Shown here: positions 1 to 7,738 of the stretch, in pieces | How positions within the stretch are numbered: the stretch's first letter is position 1 | How the letters are laid out: the number at the start of each line of letters is the position of its first letter | Assembly (NCBI GenBank): GCA_020850735.1 | Contig: JADZEE010000125.1 | Location: forward strand, 1-56,776 | DNA from: Gammaproteobacteria bacterium | GTDB taxonomy: Bacteria; Pseudomonadota; Gammaproteobacteria; JADZEE01 | Reading direction: 5' to 3' | Length of the DNA: 56,776 nt | Made by a program: the position numbers and the translations under genes | The notes under the pieces: model-generated | Seen by the model: only the letters and a program-made list of their open reading frames with translations | Told to the model about the DNA's origin: nothing | The model's database searches: none

Positions 1-2
1 CG

Positions 3-779
3 CCGATTGCGAGCCTGGTATTCCTCCATGGCGGCGGCGCTCACAGTGGCGCGACCTACCCGCACCTCGCGACCGCGCTCAGCCGCGACCACGCCATTGC
101 CGTGCACACCCCGGATCTGCGTGGCCACGGCGTGTCCGCAGGAGCGCGCGGCGACGCCCCGTCGCCGCGGCGCGTGTGGTGCGACATCGACGCCATCGTC
201 CGCCACGTCCGCGCCCGCGACCCGGACCTGCCGCTATACCTCGGCGGCCATTCCTCCGGCGCCGGTCTGGTGCTGAACTATCTCGATCTGCCTGGACGGG
301 AGCAGCCGGAGGGGTATCTGTTCCTGGCGCCGTTTTTCGGGTTTCGCGCCCGCACCGAACGCCCGCACGCCGGCGAGCGTTTCGCCCGCGTGCGCGTGGC
401 ACCGTTCATCGTCAATGCCCTGACCGGCGGCCGCCTGCTCGGCAACTGTCGGGCCGTGCATTTGAACTATCCAGGCGATCTCCTCACCGCTGATCCGCTG
501 CTGCTCGCGTTTTACACCGTCAACATGGCCAAGGCGCTGACACCGTCCGATCCGCAGGCGCAGATCCGGAGCCTGGACCGGCCTTTCGGGCTGTGGATCG
601 GCGCCGCCGACGAACTGTTCGATCCCGAACGCGTCCTCGCTCTGGCCGACTGCGGGCCGGCAGTGCGCGAGCGGTCCGAGACGGGCGTGCTCGCGAACGA
701 GAGCCATCTGTCCGTGCTGCTGCGAGCGCATACGGTGATGGGGGAACGTGTCGCAGCCTGGGTGCAGTCCGCACGCTAG
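3..779 (+). CDS. alpha/beta hydrolase (lysophospholipase / monoacylglycerol-lipase-like), 5' truncated
   Basis: The frame is open from the first base of the window, so the true start lies upstream; about 258 residues are visible. It opens with an oxyanion-hole stretch FLHGGGAHSG, then HTPDLRGHG, then the nucleophile elbow GGHSSGAG with Ser as the catalytic residue. The late FGLWIGAADELFD segment supplies the acid Asp. A His (NESHLS) near the C-terminus completes the expected triad. These are hallmarks of Hydrolase_4 / serine aminopeptidase S33 enzymes that cleave ester bonds of monoacylglycerols or lysolipids. The substrate cannot be read from sequence. The stop is TAG at 777-779. Confidence 0.85.
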   Translation, partial: PIASLVFLHGGGAHSGATYPHLATALSRDHAIAVHTPDLRGHGVSAGARGDAPSPRRVWCDIDAIVRHVRARDPDLPLYLGGHSSGAGLVLNYLDLPGREQPEGYLFLAPFFGFRARTERPHAGERFARVRVAPFIVNALTGGRLLGNCRAVHLNYPGDLLTADPLLLAFYTVNMAKALTPSDPQAQIRSLDRPFGLWIGAADELFDPERVLALADCGPAVRERSETGVLANESHLSVLLRAHTVMGERVAAWVQSAR

Positions 780-1222
780 TGTGACCGCGCCGTTGCGGGC
801 TTCGCAGCCGCAGGTGCCCGGACAGCGTCGCCTACCTCTCCCGCGCCGTGATGTCCGGCTCGCTTTCCGGCAGGCGCAGCGAACGCCCCGGCAGCCGCCG
901 TGGCGCGCGCCCGGTTCCCTCGTCGGTCGTTGCTGCCGGTTCTCCGGCGCGCGACGCGTGGGTTATGCTGCCGGCGTCCACATACGGTCGCGCGTCGCGC
1001 ACAGGAGGGCGAAATGGCAGGGATGGTTCCACGGATCCGGCGACTGTTCGACGCCCGGGCGACGCACGCCGCGCCTGCCGTCGTCGCGCGGGTGCGGCTA
1101 GGCGTGTCAGCCCGAGCAGCAACGATTTCCGCACAGGCACGATGACACGGCGAAACGGCGGCCCGACGTGCCGGCGTTTCGCTCTGGATGCGCCGGTTCG
1201 GTAACGCCACGAAGGACATCCC
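780..1222. other. intergenic region without a firm gene
   Basis: This 443-base stretch lies between the hydrolase and the small secreted protein. It has no frame with convincing protein character except a 43-codon candidate at 1014-1145, listed separately. I see no clear terminator. A TATGCT-like hexamer near 964 could be a -10 element. Confidence 0.4.
1014..1145 (+). CDS. candidate small ORF, 43 aa, unknown
   Basis: An ATG at 1014 sits 5-6 bases downstream of a strong ribosome-binding sequence (AGGAGGGCGAA) and opens a 43-codon frame ending in TGA at 1143-1145. The product is basic and rich in Ala and Arg, with no recognisable motif. In DNA this rich in GC such frames arise by chance, so the Shine-Dalgarno sequence is the only real argument. 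I assign no function. Confidence 0.2.
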   Translation: MAGMVPRIRRLFDARATHAAPAVVARVRLGVSARAATISAQAR

Positions 1223-1654
1223 ATGCTCCGCTCCCTGCTCGTCTTGTTCCTGCTCACGGGCGGCCTGCCGCCGGTGTCTGCCGACTCGCTGCCGACGCGG
1301 GAAGCGGCCAGAGCCCTCACCGATTCCGTCGTCGCCGCGGTGGCGTCCGGAGACTTCGAGGGCGGGCTGCGGCTCATGCAGCCCTATTCGGTCGTACCGG
1401 CGGCGGAGTTCGAGTCGGCGATGGCGGCGGCGCGCGAGCAATGGCCGGAGATCGAGCGGCGTTTCGGCGCGCCGGTCGGGCATGAGCTCATCCGCGACGA
1501 GCTGGCCGGCAAGTCCATCTACCGGGTCGTCCAGATCCTCAAGTTCGAGCGCCACGCCACGCGGTTCATGTTCGTGTTCTACCGTCCGCGTAATGCCTGG
1601 TTCCTGAACACCTATTCCTTCGACGACCAGCTCCAGGGACTGTTCTGCGATTGA
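1223..1654 (+). CDS. small exported protein of unknown function
   Basis: The 143-residue product starts with a typical Sec signal peptide: MLRS, a hydrophobic core LLVLFLLTGG, and a likely cleavage after VSA near residue 20. The mature part has mixed helix and strand character (DSVVAAVASGDFEGGLRLMQPYS, then VVQILKFERHATRFMFVFYRP), which resembles small NTF2-like or DUF3887-type exported domains. No catalytic motif stands out. A weak RBS (GAAGGAC) precedes the ATG. The OsmC-like gene starts 29 bases after its stop, so the two may be co-transcribed. Confidence 0.7.
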   Translation: MLRSLLVLFLLTGGLPPVSADSLPTREAARALTDSVVAAVASGDFEGGLRLMQPYSVVPAAEFESAMAAAREQWPEIERRFGAPVGHELIRDELAGKSIYRVVQILKFERHATRFMFVFYRPRNAWFLNTYSFDDQLQGLFCD

Positions 1655-1683
1655 GACGGCACCTGCGACGGGGGAGACAGGCC

Positions 1684-2157
1684 ATGGCTGAATACACGGC
1701 GGAAGTGATCTGGCACCGCGGCGACGAGCCGTTTCTCGATCGGCGCTACAGCCGCCGGCACCGGCTGCGCTTCGACGGCGGCTGCGAGGTGCCCGGTTCG
1801 GCGTCGCCCCACGTGGTGCCGGTGCCGATGTCCGATCCGGCTGCCGTCGATCCGGAGGAAGCGTTCGTGGCCGCGTTGGCCGGTTGCCACATGCTCTGGT
1901 TCCTGGCCGTCGCGGCCCGGCGCGGGTTCCGGGTCGATCGCTATCACGACAACGCCCTGGGATTGATGGCGAAGAACACGGCGGGCAGGCTGTGGCTGTC
2001 GACCGTCACGCTGAGACCGGAAGTTGCGTTCTCCGGTGAGCCGCTTCCCGGCCGGGAGGACATCGAGGCCATGCACGCGGAGGCCCATGCCGAGTGCTTC
2101 ATCGCCAACTCGGTCCGCACCGAGGTGCGCTGCGAGCCCGCGGGGATCGCCCTGTAG
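1684..2157 (+). CDS. OsmC family protein
   Basis: The 157-residue protein has the OsmC/Ohr layout. There is an N-terminal strand region, then VDPEEAFVAALAGCHMLWFLAVA with the first conserved Cys, then AHAECFIANSV with the second. These two cysteines form the thiol peroxidase centre that reduces organic hydroperoxides. The frame is open further upstream, but the ATG at 1684 follows a GGGGGAGACAGG ribosome-binding region and matches the family's usual N-terminus (MAEYTAEVIWHRG). It is cytoplasmic. The Ohr and OsmC subfamilies cannot be told apart with certainty here. Confidence 0.88.
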   Translation: MAEYTAEVIWHRGDEPFLDRRYSRRHRLRFDGGCEVPGSASPHVVPVPMSDPAAVDPEEAFVAALAGCHMLWFLAVAARRGFRVDRYHDNALGLMAKNTAGRLWLSTVTLRPEVAFSGEPLPGREDIEAMHAEAHAECFIANSVRTEVRCEPAGIAL

Positions 2158-2226
2158 GTCGCCTGGCGGCGACGCGCGCGCAATGACGATGCACCCGCGG
2201 TCCCGCAGGATTTCCCGGGCGGCGGA

Positions 2227-2298
2227 CAAAAAAGCCCCGCGCCTCGAGTTTGGGGGGAGGAGGGAGGACGCGGGGCGGGGCTTGGGGTAGCCCCATGC
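2227..2298 (-). ncRNA. candidate minus-strand small RNA with CCUCCUCCC loop and intrinsic terminator
   Basis: Read on the minus strand, this interval holds a short hairpin TGGGG-CTA-CCCCA (2295-2283), then an 8-bp stem GCCCCGCG/CGCGGGGC (2276-2269 with 2241-2234) followed directly by six T. That is a classic Rho-independent terminator. The 27-nt loop of the terminator stem contains CCTCCCTCCTCC, complementary to Shine-Dalgarno sequences. A possible promoter lies just upstream: TTGGTC (2334-2329) and TATGCT (2309-2304) with a 19-bp spacer. The nearest genes are both on the plus strand, so the terminator has no protein-coding client. The predicted transcript is about 70 nt. It could instead be an isolated reverse terminator. 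Confidence 0.45.
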
Positions 2299-2502
2299 AA
2301 GTAAGCATAGCGACGATATCTCTGTTTGGACCAATGCGTGCGCGAACTGGTTCACGTTCCGGGCTGATTCAGGGTTTACCTGATCGCGCAGACTCGCCGC
2401 CCGCGCGTGGACGCGTCGTGTCGGGATGCATAGGATGGTTCGGCGCGTCGTCGCTCAGGCTTTTTTGACTGCCACCCCCACTTTTCGGAGAACCACGCAC
2501 CC

Positions 2503-2724
2503 ATGAGCAACTTTCCTGTGGATAACGCCGGATTCGGTACGCCGCTGCGCATCATCGCGGCGCTCGCGGTGCTCGCGCTGGCGCTGCTCGGCGTACTGGT
2601 TACCGTGGACGTCGTGCCGCTCGAGCGTTTCGGGGCACTGATGGGCAAGGTCGTGCTGATCGCCTGCATCGTCGGCCTGGCGAGCATCGCCCTCGGCTTT
2701 CTCGCGAAAAGCGGTCGCAGCTGA
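2503..2724 (+). CDS. small two-helix membrane protein, unknown
   Basis: The 73-residue protein has a short polar N-terminus (MSNFPVDNAGFGTP) and two hydrophobic helices, roughly residues 15-35 and 45-67, ending KSGRS. It is likely an inner-membrane protein with both ends in the cytoplasm. A TTTTCGGAG ribosome-binding stretch lies about 12 bases before the ATG. I do not recognise the family. The helix pair is consistent with a small accessory or stress membrane protein, but nothing nearby shows its partner. Confidence 0.6.
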   Translation: MSNFPVDNAGFGTPLRIIAALAVLALALLGVLVTVDVVPLERFGALMGKVVLIACIVGLASIALGFLAKSGRS

Positions 2725-2911
2725 ACGATGGCCGGATGCGCCGTCTGGAGCCGATTTCCGGGTCGGCCCGGGCGCCGGTCGATGAGCACTGCGCGAGCAT
2801 GCCGGGGCCGTGCCCGATCGCCGCGGGATCGCCACCCGGGGCGGCCTGCGGCGTTACCGGGGCGCTGCTTCGGCACGTTCTCGCCGACCTGCCGCCGGTG
2901 CGGACACTGCG

Positions 2912-3316
2912 ATGACCGGCTGGCTGCATCACATTGATCTCACGGTCGGCGACCTGGCGCGCTCGATCGGGTTCTACTCGCGTGTGCTGCCGCTGATGGG
3001 CTTCACGCGCCTGCCCGATTGTGCCGAGGGCCCGCTGTGGGCCGGCGCGCACGTCGAGCTCGGCCTGCAGGCCGCGCGCGCGGCGTCGGGGCGACGGCAC
3101 GACCGTTACAGCCCGGGTCTGCACCACCTCGGTTTCGGCGCACCGGATCGCGAAGCGGTCGAACGCCTGTACCACGAGCTGATCGCGCTCGGCGTCGAGA
3201 TCCTCGATCCGCCCGCCCGCTACGATGACTACACGCCGGGCTACTACGCCGTGTTCTTTGCCGATCCCGACGGCATCAAGCTCGAGTACGTGTACACACC
3301 GGTGTGGCCGGCCTGA
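2912..3316 (+). CDS. VOC / glyoxalase family protein
   Basis: The 134-residue protein carries a complete VOC unit: WLHHIDLTVGDLARSIGFYSRVLPLMGF at the start, GLHHLGFGAPDREAVERLYHEL in the middle, and the closing FADPDGIKLEYVYTP. The two His of the HH pairs and the Glu of LEYV are the expected metal ligands of this fold. Members include glyoxalase I, extradiol dioxygenases and resistance proteins; the substrate is not predictable. I chose ATG 2912 because it gives the standard N-terminal beta strand, although the frame stays open further upstream. Confidence 0.85.
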   Translation: MTGWLHHIDLTVGDLARSIGFYSRVLPLMGFTRLPDCAEGPLWAGAHVELGLQAARAASGRRHDRYSPGLHHLGFGAPDREAVERLYHELIALGVEILDPPARYDDYTPGYYAVFFADPDGIKLEYVYTPVWPA

Positions 3317-3431
3317 AGTTGCGCCGGTCGCGTCCCGCGTTGATCGGCGCGCCAGTCGAGGCCGCCCGCGTCCGGTCCTACAATGCCGCGAGCGGCACGC
3401 GCACCCGCGCGGCCCTTGAAGGAGAGACCCC

Positions 3432-3683
3432 ATGAGATACGAGCGCAATCGAGTCGGCTACGCCCTGGGACTTGTCGCCGCGGCGGCCCTGGGCACGCTG
3501 CTGGCGGGCACCTGGCTGCCGGCGCGAGCGGCCCCCCGGCCCGAGTTCCGGGTGATCCCGGTCAACACCATTCCGTTCGGCGAGCGCGGTGCGACCGAGT
3601 ACCAGGCGCTGCTCGAACGGCTGGCGGGCGAGGGCTGGAGTTACGATCACGGTCTGCCCGGGTTCGTGGTGTTCCGGCGCTGA
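3432..3683 (+). CDS. small membrane-anchored or exported protein with DUF4177-like tail
   Basis: The 83-residue product has a hydrophobic N-terminal segment (residues about 9-33, YALGLVAAAALGTLLAGTWL) that could be a signal peptide or anchor. A short domain follows, with YQALLERLAGEGWSYDHGLPGFVVFRR. That pattern, a short helix then EGWxxxHxxPxFVxFRR, is typical of DUF4177-like proteins of unknown role. AAGGAGAGA lies seven bases before the ATG. A TACAAT hexamer at 3379-3384 could be the -10 of its promoter. Confidence 0.65.
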   Translation: MRYERNRVGYALGLVAAAALGTLLAGTWLPARAAPRPEFRVIPVNTIPFGERGATEYQALLERLAGEGWSYDHGLPGFVVFRR

Positions 3684-3694
3684 CCGGTATCGCC

Positions 3695-4483
3695 GTGGCC
3701 GGCGCCGCGGCGCGCATCGATCTGTTCGATGCGCACCTGCACGTCATCGATCCACGCTTTCCGCTCGTGGCCGGTAGCGGTTTCCTGCCGGCGCCCTTCA
3801 CCTGCGGTCAATACCGGGCGCGCACGGCGCCATTCGCGCTGCGTGGCGGGGCCGTCGTCTCCGCTTCGTTTCAGGGCGTGGATCAGGAATATCTCCGTGC
3901 CGCGCTCGCCGAGCTCGGCCCGGGTTTCGTCGGTGTCACGCAGTTGTCCGGATCGGTCAGCGACGAGACGGTGCTCGCCCTCGACCGCGCCGGCGTGCGG
4001 GCGCTGCGGTTCAATCTTCGTCGCGGCGGTTCGACGGACTGCCTCGCCGGTCTTGCGCGCCGCGTGCATGCGCTGGCTGGCTGGCACGTGGAGATCTACG
4101 CCGATGCCGCGGAGCTCACGCGGATCGCGGGAGTCATCGCGAACCTGCCGGCAGTGGTAATCGACCACCTCGGTCTCGAGGCTGCAGCGCTGCCGCTGCT
4201 GCGCGAGCTGGTGTGCGCCGGGGTGCGGGTGAAGGCGAGCGGATTCGGCCGCCTCGACTACGATCCGCGCATCGCGCTGGAGACGCTCGCGGCGTGCGAC
4301 CCGCAGGCCCTCGTGTTCGGCACCGACCTGCCCTCGACCCGTGCACCGCGACCATTTCAGGATGAGGACGTCAGCCTGGTCCTGGACACGCTCGGCGCGG
4401 AGCTGGGCGCACGCGTACTGTGGGAAAACGCACTCGCGCTGTACCGAATCGCACCGGCGCGATCACCGCCGGCACACGCCTAG
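3695..4483 (+). CDS. amidohydrolase family 2 metal-dependent hydrolase
   Basis: About 262 residues, starting at a GTG eleven bases after the previous stop; there is no in-frame ATG near the start of the conserved region. DLFDAHLHVID gives the HxH metal motif at the start of a TIM barrel. VVIDHLG and VKASGF follow, and VFGTDLPSTR supplies the late metal or catalytic Asp. This is the layout of PF04909 enzymes such as 2-pyrone-4,6-dicarboxylate lactonase and related hydrolases or decarboxylases. At about 260 residues it is close to the usual length. The substrate is unknown. Confidence 0.82.
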   Translation: MAGAAARIDLFDAHLHVIDPRFPLVAGSGFLPAPFTCGQYRARTAPFALRGGAVVSASFQGVDQEYLRAALAELGPGFVGVTQLSGSVSDETVLALDRAGVRALRFNLRRGGSTDCLAGLARRVHALAGWHVEIYADAAELTRIAGVIANLPAVVIDHLGLEAAALPLLRELVCAGVRVKASGFGRLDYDPRIALETLAACDPQALVFGTDLPSTRAPRPFQDEDVSLVLDTLGAELGARVLWENALALYRIAPARSPPAHA

Positions 4484-4530
4484 CCACGCCACGGGTCGCG
4501 ACGCGGGTTTCAGGTTGCGGGAATGGCCGC

Positions 4531-6462
4531 CTACGCGGCGGGGTGCGGACGCGCCTGCCGGTAGCGCAGGCCCACCCATACCAGCATCAGCACCACCAGC
4601 GCCAGTTGCAGGCCCACGCTCTGCAGCGTCGGGTAGATGCCCAGCGCATCGACGGTGGGAATGTCGAGCGGCACGACGCCCAGGGTTCCGGCTTCCTGGA
4701 GCGCGGCAATGCCCTTGCCGGCGAACACCACCGCGAGGATGAACAGGATGATCGTGTTGGCGCGGAAAAACAGCTTCAGCGGCAGGTGCATACCGACACG
4801 GAATACGCCCCAGGCGGCGAAGCCGAGGGCGACCGCGGCGATTCCGAAGCCGGTCAGCACGCCGTGGTGGTTGCTGGCGTCGGTCTGCAGCCAAAGGGTC
4901 TCGTAAAACAGTATCGTCTCGACGATTTCACGGTACACGGCGACGAAGGCGAGCACGCCGAGCGTCCACAGCGTACCCGAGGACAGGGAAGCCTCGATGC
5001 GGGTCTTGATGAAGTGCTGCCAGCGTTCCGCGTGCGCGTGATCGTGCAGCCAGCAGCCCACGTACACGAGCATGGCAGCGGCGAACAGCGCCGTGAATCC
5101 CTCCGTCAGCTCGCGGCTCGCGCCGCTCAGGTCGATGAGATACTTGGCGGCGATCCAGGTCAGTACGCCGAGCGCGAGCGCCGTCATCCAGCCGGCGTGC
5201 ACATAGCGCAGTCCCTGGCGCTTGTCGGTCTTGACCAGGAACGTCCCGATGGCCGCGAGCACGAGGATGGCTTCCAGGCCCTCGCGGAACAGGATGACGA
5301 ACGAGCTGACGAACGCCATGCCCGCCGACAGTCCGGTGCTGTCGAGACGTTGCTGGGCCGTCGCGAGCAGTCCGTCGATGTGCGCGACCCGCGCGGCGAG
5401 ATCGGCTTCGGCAACGCCGCTGCGTACGGCGGTGCGGTACTCCATCATCGCGGTTTCGATGTCGAGCACGAGATCGCCGGCGACGTTGCGCAGACCCGCC
5501 TCGGCGAGCTCGAAGCCTTCGAGGTAGGCGGCGACCGCGAGCTCGTACGCGGCCTGTACCTGCCCGTCGTGATAGCTGGCCAGGCTCTCGGCGAGCAGGC
5601 GCCGGCTGTGGCTGATGGGCGTGCCGGCGGCGGCCAGGGTTTCGGGTTGGCTGCGCAGGTACGCGAGCACGGCCAGCCCGTCGCCGCCGTGCAGAGTCTC
5701 GACCTGTTCGGGTGTCTGTGCGGTGAGCGCGGTCAGATCGGGAAACGCGGCATGCAGGCTGCCCGCCTGCCACAGCTGCCTGCCCCGTGCCCGTTGCGCG
5801 TCGGTGCCGAGGTAGTTGGCAACGTGAAAGCTGAGCGCCCAGCGATCCGCCTCTGACAGCTGCGCGTAGCCCGTCATGGCGGTGCCGTCGACACCCAGGG
5901 TGATCGTGCTGTACAGGCCGTACGCGCTGCGCTGCTGCTGGCGCGCGCGCTCATGGAAGTCGTTCGGTGCAGGGTCGAGCGTCGCCGCGGCGGGGCCGTC
6001 GCCGAAACCGCTGGCACCGTGGCAGGAAGCGCAATTTTCCTCGTACAGCGCCAGACCGCGCGCCAGGGAAGGAGCCCGTGCCGGAGCCCGGGTCACCGCG
6101 TAGGCCCGGACGATGCGCGCAGCCAGGGCACGGCAAAGCTGCTGCACCTCGGCGCCGGGCGCACGGCTGGAGATGGCGGTGGCGATGGCGCGCGCCTGGG
6201 CGCCCGCGCTGCTCTTGTCCGCGTGCTCGGGCAGCGCGCCGATCAGGGTTTCGAGGCGGGCGGCGAACTCGACCTGCTCGGCATATTCCGGCACGTTGAC
6301 GACCTGACCATCGCTGACCGTGCCCGGATAGTCCACGGCGAGGTAGTCGAGCGTGTGCAGCAGCGCGCCGCTGGTCGCCTGGACGCCGGCGAGCGCCGGG
6401 GGCAGCGGCGCGAGCATCAGGCACAGGACGGTGGCGAGCAGTGGCGCAGGCAGGCGGAGCAT
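4531..6462 (-). CDS. FTR1 family iron permease with N-terminal cytochrome c domain
   Basis: A 643-residue fusion protein. A signal peptide (MLRLPAPLLATVLCLML) leads into a periplasmic region containing a haem c site, ENCASCHGASGFGDGPAA. After about 370 residues an FTR1-type permease follows, with several membrane helices and the two iron-binding motifs FREGLEAILVL and YREIVETILFYE (REGLE-type). FTR1/EfeU proteins import iron, normally coupled to oxidation of Fe(II); the fused cytochrome could accept those electrons. I chose the ATG at 6462 over 6474 because a Fur-type box ends only five bases before 6474. A TAGAAT -10-like sequence would place transcription start between the two. Confidence 0.88.
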   Translation of the reverse strand: MLRLPAPLLATVLCLMLAPLPPALAGVQATSGALLHTLDYLAVDYPGTVSDGQVVNVPEYAEQVEFAARLETLIGALPEHADKSSAGAQARAIATAISSRAPGAEVQQLCRALAARIVRAYAVTRAPARAPSLARGLALYEENCASCHGASGFGDGPAAATLDPAPNDFHERARQQQRSAYGLYSTITLGVDGTAMTGYAQLSEADRWALSFHVANYLGTDAQRARGRQLWQAGSLHAAFPDLTALTAQTPEQVETLHGGDGLAVLAYLRSQPETLAAAGTPISHSRRLLAESLASYHDGQVQAAYELAVAAYLEGFELAEAGLRNVAGDLVLDIETAMMEYRTAVRSGVAEADLAARVAHIDGLLATAQQRLDSTGLSAGMAFVSSFVILFREGLEAILVLAAIGTFLVKTDKRQGLRYVHAGWMTALALGVLTWIAAKYLIDLSGASRELTEGFTALFAAAMLVYVGCWLHDHAHAERWQHFIKTRIEASLSSGTLWTLGVLAFVAVYREIVETILFYETLWLQTDASNHHGVLTGFGIAAVALGFAAWGVFRVGMHLPLKLFFRANTIILFILAVVFAGKGIAALQEAGTLGVVPLDIPTVDALGIYPTLQSVGLQLALVVLMLVWVGLRYRQARPHPAA

Positions 6463-6478
6463 GGCTGGCATCATTCTA

Positions 6479-6497
6479 AATGCTAATCGTTATCATT
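6479..6497 (-). promoter_or_regulatory. Fur-type box
   Basis: On the minus strand this reads AATGATAACGATTAGCATT. It agrees well with the Fur consensus built from repeated GATAAT hexamers and an inverted ATT-ATC arm. It lies immediately upstream of the cytochrome c-FTR1 gene, overlapping any promoter that could drive it, so iron-replete Fur would block transcription. Confidence 0.75.
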
Positions 6498-6536
6498 CAT
6501 AGTAAGGGCGCGACCCCGCCCGCACAAGCGCCGCCG

Positions 6537-7736
6537 TCATTCTGCCCGCAATGCCTCGAGCGGCTGCATCGCCGCGGCCCGCAGCGCCGGCACGATGCCG
6601 GCCGCGAGTCCGATGCCCAGGGCGAGCACCAGGGCCAGCGCCAGATAGTGACCGGCGATCTCCACCGGCAGGCCGGGGATCAGCCAGCCGACACCGGCGA
6701 CGATGCCGGCCGCCACCGCGATCCCGCCCACCCCGCCGAGCGAGCCGAGCAGTGCCGCCTCGACCAGGAACAGCCGCAGCACGTGTGCGCGGCGCGCGCC
6801 GATGGCGCGCAACAGCCCGATTTCGGCGGTGCGCTCGGTGATCGCGATGGTCATGATGGTGAGGATCCCGACGCCACCCACCACCAGCGAGATCCCGCCG
6901 AGTGCGGCGACACCCAGGGTCAGCACGCTCAGCACCTTGTCCAGCACCTCGAGCATTTTGTCCTGGGTGATGACGGTGAAATCCTCGAAGCCGTGACGGG
7001 CGAGCATCAGGCGCTTGACCTGGCCTTCGATGGTCGCGGCCGCGACGCCGGGCTGATAGGCGACGTCGATCTCCATCAGGCTCTCGCGGTCGAACATCTC
7101 CAGGGCTTTGCCGATCGGAACGTAAACCGTGTCGTCCAGGTCGAAACCGAGCATCTGTCCTTTGGGCTCCATGACGCCGACGACCCGGTAGCGGTCGCCG
7201 CCGATGCGCACCCGCTTGCCCAGCGGATTGACGTCACCGAACAGCTCGCTGCGCATTTTCGCGCCGAGCACGACGAATGCCCGCGCGCTGCGAAAATCAT
7301 CGGCGGGCAGAAAGCGGCCCACGCCCACGCGCATGTTCCACACCTGCGGCACCGCGGCACCGACGCCGAGCACGATGGTGCGCCGTGCGCTGCCTTCGAA
7401 CTCGACGCTGGCGTTGCCCTGCACGACGGGTACGACGCCGACGACGGCGTCGATATGCGCGAGCGCTTCGGCATCGTCGAGTCGCAGCGGCCGGACGGTG
7501 CTGATCGTCGCGCCCGAGGTACCGAAGGTGTTGGTCTTGCCCGGCACGACGGCGAGCAGGTTGGTGCCGAACTGGGTGAACTCGCCGAGCACGAATACGC
7601 GCACACCCTCGCCAATCGCGGTGAGCAGGACCACGGCTGCGATACCGACCAGGATGCCGAGGACCGTCAGCGCCGAGCGCAGGCGCGCGGCGAGCACCGA
7701 CGCCAGCGCGAACCGGACGAGGTCGAGCCAGCGCAT
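6537..7736 (-). CDS. MacB-like ABC transporter permease (second of two)
   Basis: The 399-residue protein has the FtsX/MacB permease layout. The first helix falls in ALTVLGILVGIAAVVLLTAIGEGV. A periplasmic core (MacB_PCD) of about 220 residues follows, containing GTNLLAVVPGKT and VVGVMEPKG. Three C-terminal helices follow, with ITERTAEIGLLRAIGARR, the coupling segment that contacts the ATPase. Such permeases work in tripartite export or mechanotransmission. It begins two bases after the stop of the partner permease, so the two are co-translated. The matching ATPase and adaptor genes are about 9 kb away at 18.2-20.0 kb. Confidence 0.9.
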   Translation of the reverse strand: MRWLDLVRFALASVLAARLRSALTVLGILVGIAAVVLLTAIGEGVRVFVLGEFTQFGTNLLAVVPGKTNTFGTSGATISTVRPLRLDDAEALAHIDAVVGVVPVVQGNASVEFEGSARRTIVLGVGAAVPQVWNMRVGVGRFLPADDFRSARAFVVLGAKMRSELFGDVNPLGKRVRIGGDRYRVVGVMEPKGQMLGFDLDDTVYVPIGKALEMFDRESLMEIDVAYQPGVAAATIEGQVKRLMLARHGFEDFTVITQDKMLEVLDKVLSVLTLGVAALGGISLVVGGVGILTIMTIAITERTAEIGLLRAIGARRAHVLRLFLVEAALLGSLGGVGGIAVAAGIVAGVGWLIPGLPVEIAGHYLALALVLALGIGLAAGIVPALRAAAMQPLEALRAE

Positions 7737-7738
7737 GC

